Source: Zelonia costaricensis (lineage: Eukaryota > Euglenozoa > Kinetoplastea > Trypanosomatida > Trypanosomatidae). From it: 34,364 bases of DNA. The DNA is taken from NCBI GenBank assembly GCA_030849075.1, contig JASAOO010003273.1, positions 1 to 34,364 of the forward strand, read 5' to 3'. This document shows, one piece after another, positions 32,870-34,364 of the stretch. The notes below the pieces were generated by a model. It ran no database searches and was not told the DNA's origin. It saw nothing but the letters and a program-made list of their open reading frames with translations. A program made the translations under genes and the position numbers. Position 1 is the stretch's first letter; every line of letters begins with the position of its first letter.

Positions 32870-34364
32870 GTGTGGCGGCAAGACCGTGGTGCGGGAGGGG
32901 GGAGGGGGGGTGAGGCCTCGGGAAGAGCGGGAAAACAAAGTGAAAAGGGGTGCGACTGGATGAACCCCTTGGGATCTAGGCGGAAGGATCTAAAAGTTAG
33001 GGAGGAGGGAGGGCGTAGAGGCACGGTAAATGGGGAGAACCAAGGAGGAGGAGGAGAAGACAGAGAGAGAGAGATACAGAGATGGAGACACGGAGACGAC
33101 CACAAGCACGCCACTGCACCACAGCAACCGCACAAACGCGCACACGCAAGCACGCACACACGCACGCAATAAAAAAAAAATGGACACAGGGGAGAAGAAA
33201 GTGCGAGAAAGAAGAGAACAGAGGGAAAGGGGGTGACTACGCGACCGTGCGAAGCGTCAAACGAGAAGCCTCGCGAACAGGGAAAAACAAAACGAAAAAA
33301 AAAACACAAGAGAGGTAACCGAAAAGGAGAGGGAGGAGGAAGGGCGCACACACACACAAGCGCGCGCTTTGCACACCCGTCTACGGAGGGAGTATGATGG
33401 GGCGGAAGAAGAGGGATAGACACAACAAGAAGGCACACGTACACACACACACACACGCACACACGCACACACACACTCACAGACACACACACAGTATTGG
33501 ATCAGCAGCGGCACGGAGGAAAGAAACCAGAGGAAGAAGAAGGGAGAACAAAGGAAAAACAAGTGGAAGAGCCAGCGGCAACACAGGCAGACGGACAGGA
33601 AGATACAAGATGGAGGAAGGGAAGTGCAAAGCAGTGAGGGCAGAGCTGCGTGCGAGGACGTCTCCAAGTGCCGCCAGTGTTCGTGCGTCGGTGCGGATAG
33701 ACGTGTCAGAGTAGAAAACGGATAGGTGATTCTTCTTTTTTTCGTTGCGGCTGCTCCTTCTTGATGGGGGGGGGCCGTCAAGTGGCGCCAAAAGCGGAGG
33801 ACGCAACGGGGAGCTCTGGTACACACACGCACACGCACACGCACGCACACACACGCCAGAACACGCTCATGCAAGGAGGAGAAGATAGGGAGAGAAAGAA
33901 AAAAAAAGTAGCGAAGGTAAAAGAAGGTGGCCAGCAGCGCTTGCGCGAGATGGGGGACGAGGGGGGGAGACGGCGAGTCGCTGTCGTCTGGCGCGCGGCT
34001 AAGCACAGAAGGGAAATGGGGAAGAAAAAGGGGGAAGAGCGGCGGCGGGGCTGAAGAGTGCGTGTGTATGTGAGAGTGTGTGTGTGTGTGAGGATTGCAC
34101 GTGAGGGGTAGAGCGAACGAGGTAAGGGCGAGAAATAGAAGACCAACAGTCAGGACAAGTATGAGTGTATGGGTGCGTGTCTCTGTGCGTGCGTGCGTGC
34201 GTCAGAGTACAAGAAGACGGCAATAGAGAAAGTGCGCAGAGCGTGAACAAAGGAAGAGGAAGGGGGGAGGCGGGAGATGGGGAGAACGGGAAGCTACTCA
34301 ACACAACGCAGTGCAGGTGTGGTATGGGAAAGGAGGGGGGGGGCTGTGCAGCGCGCACGCGAGT
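32870..34364. other. Upstream flank of the 1859-aa gene
   Basis: No credible gene. The plus strand is purine-rich with CA runs at 33441-33493 and GT at 34076-34090. The minus-strand frame of the downstream gene stays open to about 33492 but starts at GTG and encodes Cys/Val and Ser/Pro/Phe low complexity, so it is not taken as coding. No strand switch to plus-strand genes is visible before the window ends. Confidence 0.7.
33441..33493. repeat. (AC)n microsatellite, interrupted
   Basis: AC units with CG and CT interruptions across about 53 bp. Confidence 0.85.

Noticed and set aside
1..34364. CRISPR-like or bacterial features suggested by the short repeats
   Set aside because: All repeats are microsatellites, homopolymers or single hairpins; there are no regular repeat-spacer arrays, and the DNA is clearly eukaryotic in style.

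Overview
The window looks like nuclear DNA of a trypanosomatid, most likely Leishmania or a close relative. The evidence is two long intronless GC-rich reading frames, both on the minus strand and head to tail. The space around them is full of (GT)n/(AC)n runs, homopolymers and polypyrimidine tracts of the kind used for spliced-leader trans-splicing. Both proteins are very large, low-complexity and rich in Ala, Pro, Ser and Gln, which is common among trypanosomatid-specific hypothetical proteins. No tRNA, rRNA, CRISPR or bacterial-type feature was found.

Layout. Positions 1-2813 are non-coding and lie downstream (3') of the left gene. Positions 2814-5687 (minus) encode a 957-residue hypothetical protein with a clean spliced-leader acceptor candidate about 83 nt upstream of its ATG. 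Positions 5688-27156 (21,469 bp) have no convincing protein gene, which is unusual for a genome that normally carries a gene every few kilobases. Positions 27157-32736 (minus) encode an 1859-residue hypothetical protein, again with an acceptor candidate about 75 nt upstream. Positions 32737-34364 are its upstream flank.

Inside the 21-kb gap most DNA is purine-rich on the plus strand, so a leftward transcript would be pyrimidine-rich. A core at about 15.0-19.0 kb differs: plus-strand pyrimidine blocks become frequent and stretches of normal complexity appear. These include a 10-bp perfect inverted repeat lying between 9-bp direct repeats (15346-15482), a block that may be a degenerate SIDER2-type retroposon (about 16801-17180), and a short stretch with coding-like third positions and a Cys cluster (18017-18208, minus). 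Several polypyrimidine-AG sites in the gap could be splice acceptors for non-coding RNAs or for a very long 3' UTR of the right-hand gene.

No pathway can be assigned to the two proteins. Useful clues are an RVSF sequence (a possible PP1-docking motif) in the 1859-residue protein, an RRHSLP sequence (a possible 14-3-3/basophilic kinase site) in the 957-residue protein, and short ordered-looking islands in both.
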